From Desulfuromonadaceae bacterium (lineage in GTDB: Bacteria; Desulfobacterota; Desulfuromonadia; Geobacterales; Pseudopelobacteraceae), in contig JAQTZV010000002.1 of NCBI GenBank assembly GCA_028687585.1, forward strand, positions 124,001 through 188,000: 64,000 nucleotides of DNA. Reading direction: 5' to 3'. Shown here piece by piece: positions 8,987-17,712 of this stretch (the stretch's first letter is position 1; each line of letters begins with the position of its first letter). Both the position numbers and the translations under genes were made by a program. A model generated the notes under the pieces. The model was not told the origin of the DNA. It made no database searches and was given only the letters and a program-made list of their open reading frames with translations.

Positions 8987-9736
8987 TCAGAAACCGATGG
9001 CAACTTTCAAAGAGTAAACCGGCTTATCAGCATGTTCCGCTTCTGCAGTGACGGAGAACAGTGGAAACGGCGTGATTTTGAGTCCACCAAAGTAACGCGG
9101 AACAGTCGTGGATACATCGGACCGCCCGATTGCTTTGAGATATCCCTTTGCCTCGCTTTTAATCCATAACATTCCCACTCCGGCATACGGGGTGAGGAAC
9201 AGAATGCTTTTGCTGATTGAAACATCAACACCATAGGTCTGCAGTCCCATGTCATCGACCCCGGTCATTTTTGTGTAGGTAGCCCGCACACCGAGCGCCG
9301 GTGTTGCGGCACCGCCGTCAAGAATTGCTTTGCTCAGTTCTGCGCCGTACAGCTTGACATTACTGTCGGGTACGTAAGAATACATGGCACCAATATCAAT
9401 GCCAAGCGGTAACCCTTTCCGGACACGAATCCTGGGAACAATAAGGTATGCAGGAGCATCGTTACCAAAAGCAGCTCGCCAGTATTCGCTGTATTCATCA
9501 ATACTCATCGCGGACGCCTCAACACCGATATCAAATCCGGTAATGCCAAGCGGTTCAGGAGGTGCCAGGTTTCTGTAAGCGAGTGCAGTACCCGCTTCTT
9601 TTGTGAGGCTTTCAAAACCATTCTGGCTGATCGGTATGGTAAAGTTTATGTCTGCTGCAACTGCCGGTGAAACAGCAAAAGCGAGTATCGCTACCGCAAC
9701 TCCGCAAAACACCCTTCTTCTCATGTTTCTTCTCAT
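8987..9736 (-). CDS. Predicted outer-membrane beta-barrel protein, function unknown
   Basis: 249-residue exported protein. MRRNMRRRVFCGVAVAILAF and the AVA-AD site form a Sec signal peptide cleaved near residue 28. The rest has alternating hydrophobic and polar strands and ends in ...YSLKVAIGF. The terminal Phe is typical of outer-membrane barrels recognised by the BAM complex. No binding or catalytic motif is recognised. The start at 9736 has a good GGAGGT just upstream; a second Met four codons later is possible. Monocistronic, convergent with the pil operon. Confidence 0.7.
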   Translation of the reverse strand: MRRNMRRRVFCGVAVAILAFAVSPAVAADINFTIPISQNGFESLTKEAGTALAYRNLAPPEPLGITGFDIGVEASAMSIDEYSEYWRAAFGNDAPAYLIVPRIRVRKGLPLGIDIGAMYSYVPDSNVKLYGAELSKAILDGGAATPALGVRATYTKMTGVDDMGLQTYGVDVSISKSILFLTPYAGVGMLWIKSEAKGYLKAIGRSDVSTTVPRYFGGLKITPFPLFSVTAEAEHADKPVYSLKVAIGF

Positions 9737-9951
9737 GTAAACCTCCACAAATTTTTGTAGTCGCACTCTATCAGAGCAGTTATCTACGGTCAATCACACC
9801 CTGTAGTAACGGAGATTTATTACTCTCTTCATATTCATCGCACTCTTTTGTAATAAATCGCTACAAAAAACCTGTAGAAACCTGCCAATCTGCCGATGGA
9901 TATAAGTACATTCCTGTAATTAACTGTACAGCGCAGAGATAAGGGCAGAAC

Positions 9952-10365
9952 GTGGCAAAAACAGTTGAAATTAAAATTCCGGATGATATTGAATATCGCG
10001 TAATTGGCAATGCCTTTGGCCTTCTCATCGCCTCTGCCGGGCTATTGGCCGGTGAAATGGTGCGCATGCGCAGTTTTGAATACTGGCTGAATGATTTTGT
10101 ACCGTTACTGTTTGTCTGTTGGATGGCGTTCCGTCTCTACCGAAACTTTTTATCAACTATGACCGCCTACCAGGACTTTGTTCCACCACCGGGTGTGGCG
10201 CGTGACCGGCAGATTCGTGATACCCTTAAATCGGAGGATGTTGCAGTCAAACAGATTGCCGCAAAGACCGGCTATACTGAGGAACAGGTGGTGGCGGAAG
10301 TTGCCAAGCGTATTGAAGCAAAGAAAGCAGCGGAAGCCCTTAAAAAAAGTAAACAGTCACAGTAG
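9952..10365 (+). CDS. Conserved-looking small membrane protein, function unknown
   Basis: 137 residues, GTG start with AAGGG six bases upstream. Two hydrophobic segments (about residues 20-38 and 50-66) suggest a hairpin in the inner membrane, followed by a soluble Lys/Glu/Ala-rich tail. Within the tail, VAVKQIAAKTGYTEEQVVAEVAKRIEAK could form a small helical module. It ends directly before the GspE-like ATPase gene and probably shares its transcript. No family is recognised. Confidence 0.6.
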   Translation: MAKTVEIKIPDDIEYRVIGNAFGLLIASAGLLAGEMVRMRSFEYWLNDFVPLLFVCWMAFRLYRNFLSTMTAYQDFVPPPGVARDRQIRDTLKSEDVAVKQIAAKTGYTEEQVVAEVAKRIEAKKAAEALKKSKQSQ

Positions 10366-12165
10366 ATGAGGATTATGTCGGAGCCTAAGAAACTGACGCT
10401 TGAAAATCTGGCTCACTTGATGGAACGACGAGGTTTGTTGTCACGCGAGCAACTGAAAGATGTTTTGGCGCGCGGAAAATCCCAGGAAGCGCGCCTCTAT
10501 TCCCTCCACTATTCCGGCGCATCCCGCAGAAAAAATACCGGCGTCGAACTTGTTTCCCCATCCGAAATTCTTGCGTCATTTAATCTCGAAATACCTGGTT
10601 CTCACGGACAGGTGCTGACTGTAGATACCATTACCGAAGCATTAGCTTCTGCCACCGGACTTTCGTATCTAAAAATTGATCCACTCAAGCTTGATCTGCA
10701 AGTTGTTACCAATCACATTCCCCGTCCTTTTGCCCTCAAAAACCTGATCGTTGCCGTTAATGAGTTGCGTGGTGTTATTACGGTTGCTGTCGCCGATCCG
10801 TTCAATGAAGCCATCATACATGAGCTTGCGGTTGCCAGACGCCTGGAAATCAGACGAGTACTCAGTTCAAAAAATGACATCTTAAAAATATTACGTGAAT
10901 TTTACGGTTTCCGGGCATCGGTTTTGGCTGCAGAAGCCGAGGTCGCTACATCGATAGATCTGGGGAATCTGGAACAATTTTTTAAACTGAAAGGGCAGCA
11001 GGACGTAGAAAGTACTGACAAGCACGTTATATCGGCCGTAGATTTTCTTCTGAACTATGCGTTTGACCAGCATGCCAGTGATATTCACATAGAACCGAAG
11101 CGGGAATCTTCGCTGATCCGTTTCCGTATAGACGGTGTCATTCATAACATTCATGTAATTCCAAAGCCGATGCATGCCCCCATCATATCGCGTATCAAAA
11201 TGCTCTCCCGCATGGATATGGCCGAAAAACGTCGTCCTCAGGATGGCCGTATCAAGACAAACTTCAACAACAAGGATATCGAACTGCGCGTTTCGACAGT
11301 GCCGGTAGCCTTTGGTGAAAAAGTTGTCATCCGGGTCTTTGATCCAGATATCCTCCTTCAGGATCTGGACAGCATGGGGTTTTTCCCGCGTGAACTATTG
11401 CTGTTCAACTCCTTTCTGCGCCGTCCGAACGGGATTGTGTTGGTGACCGGCCCAACCGGCAGCGGCAAGACAACGACGCTCTATTCTTCGCTCAGGTCAC
11501 TCTCATCACCGGAAGTCAACATCGTCACAGTTGAAGACCCTATAGAAATGGTCATGGAGGAATTCAATCAAATCGGCGTTCAGCAAGGGATCGGCGTCAG
11601 CTTTGACAGCATACTGCGCAACATCCTTCGCCAGGACCCGGATATCATCATGATCGGTGAAATCCGCGATCGAGAGACCGCAGAAAATGCCGTGCAGGCC
11701 GCCTTGACCGGACATCTGGTCCTGTCAACGCTCCATACAAATGACACGGCCTCCACAATCATCCGCCTGCTTGACCTAGGTGTCCCCCCCTTTATGATCT
11801 CGGCAACCGTACTTGGTATCGTTGCCCAGCGACTGGTACGCAAGATATGCCCTCACTGTAAAAAAGTCCGTAATCTTTCACCGGACGAATGCGCATATCT
11901 GCAACTGCCTGAATCCTCATATGCCGTGTGGGAGGGAGCGGGGTGTAAAGAGTGTCGGGGTACCGGCTATCGTGGACGCAGTGGTTTGTTTGAAGTGATG
12001 GAGTTGAACGAGCGGCTGAAAGCTCTGGTATCAGGGTCAGCGGGACTCGCGGCCATTACTGCGGCGGCCCGTCAGGAAGGGGTTATCACGCTGCGTGAAA
12101 TTGCCATCAACAAGATGCTGGAAGGGGTAACGACCTATGAGGAAGTTATCTCAATGACCGGATAG
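10366..12165 (+). CDS. GspE/PilB-family secretion ATPase, orphan
   Basis: 599-residue hexameric-type secretion ATPase. It has an N-terminal MshEN/T2SSE_N-type region (about residues 60-175), a linker, and the GspE core (from about 220): HASDIHIEPKRESS, Walker A GPTGSGKTTTL at about 361-371, and an Asp/Walker B region with DPDIIMIGEIRDRETAENA. The C-terminal pairs CPHCKK and CKECRGTGYRGRSG form the tetracysteine zinc site of GspE/PilB proteins. It differs from the pilB product elsewhere in the window, and no pilin, GspF or secretin gene adjoins it, so the machine it drives is unknown. The ATG at 10375 is an alternative start. Confidence 0.85.
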   Translation: MRIMSEPKKLTLENLAHLMERRGLLSREQLKDVLARGKSQEARLYSLHYSGASRRKNTGVELVSPSEILASFNLEIPGSHGQVLTVDTITEALASATGLSYLKIDPLKLDLQVVTNHIPRPFALKNLIVAVNELRGVITVAVADPFNEAIIHELAVARRLEIRRVLSSKNDILKILREFYGFRASVLAAEAEVATSIDLGNLEQFFKLKGQQDVESTDKHVISAVDFLLNYAFDQHASDIHIEPKRESSLIRFRIDGVIHNIHVIPKPMHAPIISRIKMLSRMDMAEKRRPQDGRIKTNFNNKDIELRVSTVPVAFGEKVVIRVFDPDILLQDLDSMGFFPRELLLFNSFLRRPNGIVLVTGPTGSGKTTTLYSSLRSLSSPEVNIVTVEDPIEMVMEEFNQIGVQQGIGVSFDSILRNILRQDPDIIMIGEIRDRETAENAVQAALTGHLVLSTLHTNDTASTIIRLLDLGVPPFMISATVLGIVAQRLVRKICPHCKKVRNLSPDECAYLQLPESSYAVWEGAGCKECRGTGYRGRSGLFEVMELNERLKALVSGSAGLAAITAAARQEGVITLREIAINKMLEGVTTYEEVISMTG

Positions 12166-12213
12166 TATATTTTTGCCTGTTGCCCTGCATATTCAATATG
12201 CCATAATGCACGT

Positions 12214-12759
12214 ATGTCACTAAAAAGCGATACTCCCATAGAAGTCACCCTCGAAAAATCCCCTTCCGGTACATGGGTTGCCCCGGGAAATACCCGTGGC
12301 CAGATTCAGCCCTGGCAGCGGCTCTGGTTTGTTGCCGGGATAATCTGGTTTCTAGGCCTGGCAGGCTGCTATTTCATGCTCATGCCCAACCAGCAGAGTA
12401 TTGAACGCAAGATGGTCTTTTCAATTACCGAAGAGGTAAAGCGATACGATGGTATGGCCTTTGCCGGAGAGTCGCCGAAGAAAATATTTGAGACTGCCGC
12501 TTCAGAGGGATATGCCGCCTGGATAGCTGGAGTTCGAACGAAATACCGGATAGGTTATGAGGGTAAGGCGGGTTTTGACCGGATTGAGCTGGAGTTCCGC
12601 GATGCTCTCTCCGGCTTGCCGACAAAGCGGAACCTCGGTGTGATGATCTGCTTTGTCGCATGGATGATACCGATGTCGCTCCTGTACGCAATCGGTTTGA
12701 TAATAGATTGGATCAGAAGAGGTGCCCGCGGCGTCAAAGAGCGAAGAGATCATGCATGA
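12214..12759 (+). CDS. Two-helix membrane protein, function unknown
   Basis: 181 residues. Two strong membrane helices flank a soluble middle: about 36-57 (LWFVAGIIWFLGLAGCYFML) and about 141-164 (GVMICFVAWMIPMSLLYAIG). The central ~80 residues are probably periplasmic or extracytoplasmic. The C-terminus is basic (RRGARGVKERRDHA), fitting a cytoplasmic end. The ribosome binding site is weak. It follows the orphan GspE-like gene by 48 bases, so a shared role with that ATPase is possible. No family recognised. Confidence 0.6.
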   Translation: MSLKSDTPIEVTLEKSPSGTWVAPGNTRGQIQPWQRLWFVAGIIWFLGLAGCYFMLMPNQQSIERKMVFSITEEVKRYDGMAFAGESPKKIFETAASEGYAAWIAGVRTKYRIGYEGKAGFDRIELEFRDALSGLPTKRNLGVMICFVAWMIPMSLLYAIGLIIDWIRRGARGVKERRDHA

Positions 12760-12851
12760 CTCCCGAACTCCTGATACAAGTTTTGTGTTCTGCGTGAAAG
12801 TGTGTTATTTACCACAGTTGCGGCACATTTTACGAACAAGGGGTTTTTCTC

Positions 12852-14237
12852 ATGCGTTATATCAGTACCCGTGGCGGTATCGATCCTATTACCTTCAAAG
12901 ATGCTGTCATGATGGGGTTGGCTTCCGATGGCGGCCTGCTTCTTCCACAATCCTATCCAACTGTTACCAGAGAGCAGCTTGACTGCTGGCGGAAGCTTTC
13001 CTACCCGGAGCTTGCCTTTGAAATTATTTCCCTGTATGCCGGTGACATTCCCGCCGCTGATCTGAAAGCTCTGATCAATCGTTCATACTCCACCTTTACC
13101 CACCCGGAAGTCACCCCGCTGGTCAAAAAGAACGGCGTGTATATTCTCGAACTGTTTCATGGCGTTACTCTGGCCTTCAAAGATGTTGCGCTGCAGTTTC
13201 TCGGCAATCTGTTTGAATACATCCTGGCGGAACGCAAACAGACAATGAACATCATAGGGGCAACATCTGGTGATACCGGCAGTGCCGCCATTCATGGAGT
13301 TCGCGGTAAGAGTGGTATTTCAATCTTTATCCTGCACCCCTATGGCAAAACCTCCGCCGTTCAGGCGTTGCAGATGACCTCTGTCACCGATGCCAACGTT
13401 CACAATATTGCGGTGCGCGGCACCTTTGATGACTGTCAGGACATGGTGAAGGAGCTGTTCGGGGATCTGGCGTTTAAGGAAAAATATTCTCTGGGAGCGG
13501 TGAATTCCATCAACTGGGCACGGGTTCTTGCGCAGGTGGTCTATTATTTTTACGCCTGGCTGCGGGTCACCGATTCGACCGATGCGCCGGTTAATTTTTC
13601 AGTGCCGACCGGCAATTTTGGCGATATTTTTGCCGGATACGTTGCTAAGAGAATGGGGTTGCCTGTTGACAAGCTGTTGCTGGCAACAAATGAGAATAAT
13701 ATTCTGACCCGCTGTATTAATTCATCCGACTATTCTCTGGGAGAGGTGGTTGCAACGGTTTCTCCCTCCATGGATATCCAGATTGCGTCCAATTTTGAGC
13801 GCTACCTGTTTCATCTGTTTGCCGATGACTCTTCCCGACTTAAAAGAGCATTTGCAGAGCTGAAGGAGCTTGGCCGTATTTCATTCACTCCGGATGAGAT
13901 GACTCGGATTCGCACGGATTTTTGTTCAGCTTCGGTTGATCAGAACGCAACACTGCAGACGATCCGTGATTTTTACGCCGAGACCGACTACCTGCTTGAC
14001 CCGCATACCGCCGTTGGTGTCAAGGCGGCTCTTGACCTGCTGCCGTCTGATTCTGCGAGAATCTGTCTCGCTACGGCCCACCCGGCAAAATTCAGTGAAA
14101 CCGTGGAGCGGTCACTCGGATTTCAGCTTCCCCCCCCTGCATCAGTCAAGGAATTATATGGGAAACCGACCCGATGCGAGATCATGGATGCAGATATTGG
14201 CAAGGTTCGTGAATTCTTCATCGCTCACATAGGGTAA
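12852..14237 (+). CDS. thrC: Threonine synthase
   Basis: PLP enzyme of 461 residues that converts O-phosphohomoserine and water to L-threonine and phosphate, the last step of threonine synthesis. The N-terminus MRYISTRGG is typical of the longer bacterial class. The Schiff-base Lys is K110 in HGVTLAFKDVALQ. The phosphate/PLP-binding loop GATSGDTGSAA follows near residue 138. Length fits the class. AAGGGG precedes the ATG by about eight bases. murJ starts 11 bases downstream, so the two may share a transcript. Confidence 0.96.
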   Translation: MRYISTRGGIDPITFKDAVMMGLASDGGLLLPQSYPTVTREQLDCWRKLSYPELAFEIISLYAGDIPAADLKALINRSYSTFTHPEVTPLVKKNGVYILELFHGVTLAFKDVALQFLGNLFEYILAERKQTMNIIGATSGDTGSAAIHGVRGKSGISIFILHPYGKTSAVQALQMTSVTDANVHNIAVRGTFDDCQDMVKELFGDLAFKEKYSLGAVNSINWARVLAQVVYYFYAWLRVTDSTDAPVNFSVPTGNFGDIFAGYVAKRMGLPVDKLLLATNENNILTRCINSSDYSLGEVVATVSPSMDIQIASNFERYLFHLFADDSSRLKRAFAELKELGRISFTPDEMTRIRTDFCSASVDQNATLQTIRDFYAETDYLLDPHTAVGVKAALDLLPSDSARICLATAHPAKFSETVERSLGFQLPPPASVKELYGKPTRCEIMDADIGKVREFFIAHIG

Positions 14238-14248
14238 TTTCCCGCGCT

Positions 14249-15814
14249 ATGTCAGAAAAACGGAATATAACCCGGGCTGCCGGAATTCTCGGCAGCGCCA
14301 CCATGCTGTCCCGAATCATGGGCATGGTCCGGGATATGGTCGTGGCGCGCCTGTTTGGCGCCGGTCTGGCAACAGATGCTTTTATAGCGGCGTTTCTGAT
14401 TCCAAATATGTTGCGGCGCTTTTTCGCCGAGGGAGCCTTGACCGCCGCTTTTGTCCCGACCTTTTCAGCAACTCTTTCCCATCGTGGAGAAGAGAAGGCC
14501 CGGGAGCTTGCCAATACCTGCTTTACACTCCTTACCATTGTCATGGCGTGTATCACTCTCGCTGGAATTTTCTTCTCTCCTGTCATTGTCGGACTGATGT
14601 TCCCTGGTTTCAAGGTCGAGCCGGGAAAGTTGGAGCTGACTATTCTGCTCAATCGTCTGATGTTCCCCTATATCTTCTTCATCAGCATTGTTGCCCTCTG
14701 CATGGGGATACTTAATACGTTGCGTCACTTCTTTACCCCCGCCATATCGACGGTTTTTCTGAATATTTCCATGATTCTGGCTGCACTCTGTCTGCGTGGT
14801 TTTTTTGAAGTCCCCATCACCGCCCTTGCTGTCGGTGTCCTGATCGGCGGTTGTATTCAGTTGACCATGCAACTGCCGGTGCTCTGGAGTAAAGGGTTTG
14901 CGCTCAAGTTTGATTATAACTTCAATACACCTGAAATTCGTAGCATTGCCCTGTTGATGTTGCCGTCAGTTTTCGGGGTCGGCGTCTACTATCTGAATAT
15001 AACCGTCACTAGTATTTTGGCCTCACTGCTGCCTCAGGGGAGTGTTTCGTATCTCAATTATGCCCAAAGGCTGTTCGAGTTTCCGCAAGGCATCTTTACG
15101 GTGTCGGTAGCGCAGGCCGTTCTGCCGTCAATGAGCAGGCAGGCGGCAGAGGGCGATATTTTCGGAGTGAAGGACACACTTTCGTTTGGTGTGCGCCTGA
15201 CACTTTTTATCACAATCCCTGCCATGGCGGGGTTAATGGTCTGTTCAACACCTATTTTCAGCCTGATATTCATGGGAGGGGCTTTCGACTATTCGACTGC
15301 TGTTAACTGTGCTTCAGCGCTGCTCTATTATTCAGCAGGCCTCTCTTTTGTCGCCTTAACCCGGGTGCTGGCGCCGGTTTTTTACGCGCTTAAAGATACT
15401 AAAACTCCGGTTTATACAGCACTTATAGCCTTTATTGTCAACTTCTGCTTGAGCCTTGCCCTGATGGGACCACTCAAACATGGCGGACTGGCTCTGGCCA
15501 CGACTCTTTCGGGGTTCTGTAACATGCTGATGCTGCTCTGGCTGCTGAGACGCAAGATCGGCTCTTTTGGCGGGAGCGCTATCATGCTGACGGCTCTTAA
15601 ATCGTGTGCAGCATCAATTCCGATGGCTGTTACGGTATGGTATGGCTGTTCGCTTGTTGACTGGTCGCAGGATGGTCACAAAATTCTGAAAGGCTTGGCG
15701 TTAGGTGGGGCGATTATCTGTGGCGGAGCGGTGTATTTTCTGATGGCGAAATTGTTAAAATCGGAAGAAGCTCTTGAAGCACTGTCAATGCTGCGCAGAA
15801 AGGTGAAAGTATAA
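14249..15814 (+). CDS. murJ: Lipid II flippase MurJ
   Basis: 521-residue integral membrane protein of the MOP exporter superfamily with about 14 predicted helices. It flips the peptidoglycan precursor lipid II across the inner membrane. The MurJ start motif is seen: SATMLSRIMGMVRDMVVARL, AGLATDAFIAAFLIPNMLRR and FAEGALTAAFVPTF, which includes the Arg residues of the central cavity. Length fits MurJ/MviN. It lies 11 bases after thrC and its stop overlaps the next start (TAATGG). Confidence 0.95.
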   Translation: MSEKRNITRAAGILGSATMLSRIMGMVRDMVVARLFGAGLATDAFIAAFLIPNMLRRFFAEGALTAAFVPTFSATLSHRGEEKARELANTCFTLLTIVMACITLAGIFFSPVIVGLMFPGFKVEPGKLELTILLNRLMFPYIFFISIVALCMGILNTLRHFFTPAISTVFLNISMILAALCLRGFFEVPITALAVGVLIGGCIQLTMQLPVLWSKGFALKFDYNFNTPEIRSIALLMLPSVFGVGVYYLNITVTSILASLLPQGSVSYLNYAQRLFEFPQGIFTVSVAQAVLPSMSRQAAEGDIFGVKDTLSFGVRLTLFITIPAMAGLMVCSTPIFSLIFMGGAFDYSTAVNCASALLYYSAGLSFVALTRVLAPVFYALKDTKTPVYTALIAFIVNFCLSLALMGPLKHGGLALATTLSGFCNMLMLLWLLRRKIGSFGGSAIMLTALKSCAASIPMAVTVWYGCSLVDWSQDGHKILKGLALGGAIICGGAVYFLMAKLLKSEEALEALSMLRRKVKV

Positions 15815-16365
15815 TGGCAAAATATCACTCGTATTTTTTAACCCGCTATGGTGCTGGAATCGTGTCTGCCTCAGATCTGGGAGTAACTGGCGTAGAATTG
15901 CCAGACGTAAGTCGCAGTGATACTGATTCTCATCATGAACAAAGCAAATTTGAACCGTCTGAAATATCAATCCATTCTGCTCTTATGCTTCAAAGATATT
16001 TTCTTGGTGAGTGTATAGATTTTTGTGATATTCCGGTGGATCTCCGTGCTCTTCCTCCTTTTCGCCAGAAGGTTCTGAATAAAATTCGAACAGTTGCGTT
16101 TGGCGAAATATGCTCGTATGGCCATATTGCGGAGTTGTGTGGCTCTCCACATGCTGCCAGGGCTGTCGGCGGGGCGTTGGCTGCCAACCCGATACCGATA
16201 ATCATCCCCTGTCATCGGGTTGTGGCATCTGACGGACGCCTGACCGGCTTTTCAGCTCCAGGAGGAGTAAACGCAAAAAAAATAATGTTACAGTTGGAAG
16301 GTATTGAATTCAAAGGGTTGCTGGTTGTTACAAATCAGCTCGTTATGCACAGGATTGCATGCTGA
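15814..16365 (+). CDS. Methylated-DNA-[protein]-cysteine S-methyltransferase (Ogt/MGMT family)
   Basis: 183-residue suicide DNA-repair protein. The active site IPCHRVV has the acceptor Cys at about residue 133. The upstream helix-turn-helix GEICSYGHIAELCGSPHAAR carries the arginine finger region, and GRLTGFSAPGGVNAKK follows in the usual place. The N-terminal ~75 residues are poorly conserved. It removes O6-alkyl groups from guanine and is then inactive. The start overlaps the murJ stop by one base. The last ~20 residues extend past the normal family end. Confidence 0.9.
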   Translation: MAKYHSYFLTRYGAGIVSASDLGVTGVELPDVSRSDTDSHHEQSKFEPSEISIHSALMLQRYFLGECIDFCDIPVDLRALPPFRQKVLNKIRTVAFGEICSYGHIAELCGSPHAARAVGGALAANPIPIIIPCHRVVASDGRLTGFSAPGGVNAKKIMLQLEGIEFKGLLVVTNQLVMHRIAC

Positions 16366-16606
16366 TAAAAAATTAAATTTTATAGTTAAAAGTGCTTGAC
16401 AGTGTAACCCCCTATTTTTGTTGTATATGGCTGTAACACATTAATATCACTGATAAATAATGTTGTATAAAAAAACGGCATTTCGGATAAAACTCTTGCA
16501 AAAATATCACTTTTGCTTTTCGTCAACATCGTTCTCCACAGGTTATCCACAATTTTTGTGGATAAGGATAACAACCCTGTAAAAACAGTAATATCGCAGA
16601 AACTAC
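16366..16606. other. Convergent intergenic region with three DnaA-box-like sites
   Basis: AT-rich gap between convergent ogt-like and mazG genes. It contains TTCTCCACA (16532-16540), a perfect DnaA box TTATCCACA (16543-16551) and its exact reverse complement TGTGGATAA (16557-16565). The last two form a 10-bp palindrome with a 3-base centre. A TTGACA hexamer lies at 16396-16401 but has no well-spaced -10 box. No open reading frame with a ribosome binding site is seen. The hairpin lacks a U tract, so it is a poor terminator. Confidence 0.55.
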
Positions 16607-17401
16607 TTAAAGTTTGCTCTCACGTTCAGCACTTTTTGCTTTTTCCCATAACTGGTCCATTTCTTCAAGTGTGGCGTTTTGCATCTGCACTCCCTGCCGA
16701 AGCAACTCGCATTCAACAAAACTGAAGCGCTTTTGAAAACGGGTTATGGTCTTGCGTAGAGCCTCTTCCGGATTGAGATGTAAGAACCGTCCCAAATTTG
16801 AGATGGCAAAGAGTAAATCACCCAACTCATCTTCCATTCGTGTCGGGTCCCCCCCGGCCCATGCCTCCTCAAATTCATGCAGTTCTTCCATAACCTTGGC
16901 GAATACCTGATCGGCATGCTCCCAGTCAAAGCCGACCCGTGAAGCTTTCTCACCGATCTTGTGAGCCTTCAAAAGCGCGGGAAGGTGGTCTGGGATTCCT
17001 GAAAGAGCTGACGGTCGTTCATCACCCTTTTCGAGTTTTTTGATCTTCTCCCAGTTTTCAATCTGTGCATCACTGTCCTTTATTTCAACATCGCCAAATA
17101 CGTGCGGGTGGCGACGGATCAGTTTGTCGCAGAGAGTGCTGATGACATCATCAATTGAGAAATTGCCTGACTCCTCGGCAATCGCAGCGTGAAAAACCGG
17201 CTGAAGAAGCAGATCCCCCAACTCCTCTTTGAGGTGGCGGGGATCTTTCTCATCGATAGCCTCGATAACTTCGTAGGTTTCCTCAAGCAGATAGCGGGTG
17301 AGGCTCTCGTGAGTCTGCTCCGCGTCCCAGGGACAACCGCCGGGAGCACGCAGTCTGCGCATAATGGCAACCAGTTGTTCGAATGTGTATGGCGGGTTCA
17401 T
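16607..17401 (-). CDS. mazG: Nucleoside triphosphate pyrophosphohydrolase MazG
   Basis: 264-residue all-alpha NTP pyrophosphatase with two MazG domains. The first has LEETYEVIEAID and HLKEELGDLLLQ at about residues 38-75. The second has MEELHEFEEAWAGGD and MEDELGDLLFAISNL at about 170-210. The Glu/Asp clusters bind magnesium. It hydrolyses NTPs to NMP and pyrophosphate and is thought to clear aberrant nucleotides or lower ppGpp. The N-terminus FEQLVAIMRRLRAPGGCPWD is the family signature. It is transcribed away from the 5S relic. Confidence 0.95.
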   Translation of the reverse strand: MNPPYTFEQLVAIMRRLRAPGGCPWDAEQTHESLTRYLLEETYEVIEAIDEKDPRHLKEELGDLLLQPVFHAAIAEESGNFSIDDVISTLCDKLIRRHPHVFGDVEIKDSDAQIENWEKIKKLEKGDERPSALSGIPDHLPALLKAHKIGEKASRVGFDWEHADQVFAKVMEELHEFEEAWAGGDPTRMEDELGDLLFAISNLGRFLHLNPEEALRKTITRFQKRFSFVECELLRQGVQMQNATLEEMDQLWEKAKSAERESKL

Positions 17402-17484
17402 TAATTATCCTCTCAGGTGGAATGTTTTTGTAACAGATATGCCTGTTGAGTTGGGGGCTTGTCAATGCACGTTTTCTTTGACAC

Positions 17485-17532
17485 GGATGATACTGCACGG
17501 GTAGCTGTGTGGGAGAGTAGGTCGCCGCCGGG
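17485..17532 (+). pseudogene. 3' fragment of a 5S rRNA gene
   Basis: The 48 bases include GATACTGCACGGG, TGTGTGGGAGAGTAGG and TCGCCGCCGGGA, which match the 3' portion of deltaproteobacterial 5S rRNA from helix IV to the end. The 5' half of the molecule is missing: the sequence before 17485 does not look like 5S, and no 23S sequence precedes it. A hairpin typical of an rrn terminator follows at once. It is therefore read as a relic of an rRNA operon. Confidence 0.75.
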
Positions 17533-17545
17533 AATAAAATAAAGA

Positions 17546-17573
17546 GCCCGCAACCAGTCAAATGGTTGCGGGC
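17546..17573. terminator. Terminator hairpin after the 5S relic
   Basis: GCCCGCAACCA (17546-17556) pairs perfectly with TGGTTGCGGGC (17563-17573) over a 6-base loop. On the plus strand it lies 13 bases after the 5S fragment, as in rrn operons. On the minus strand the hairpin is followed by CTCTTTATTTTATT, so it can also end transcripts from the NTF2-like gene. A second 9-bp hairpin, CGAATCAGC/GCTGATTCG, lies at 17620-17644. Confidence 0.8.
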
Positions 17574-17712
17574 TTCTTGCGTTGTGCGCTCGGCAGGGCA
17601 CGTAGGGCGTGAGCCCCATCGAATCAGCTATGGTGGCTGATTCGTGACTTAGAATGTTCGCCTCCTACCAGATAGTAATAAATTACTCTTACACTCACCC
17701 GGATTTCACAGG

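Noticed and set aside
16543-16565. Palindrome between ogt-like and mazG read as a terminator
   Set aside because: No run of T follows on either strand, and both arms are exact DnaA boxes.
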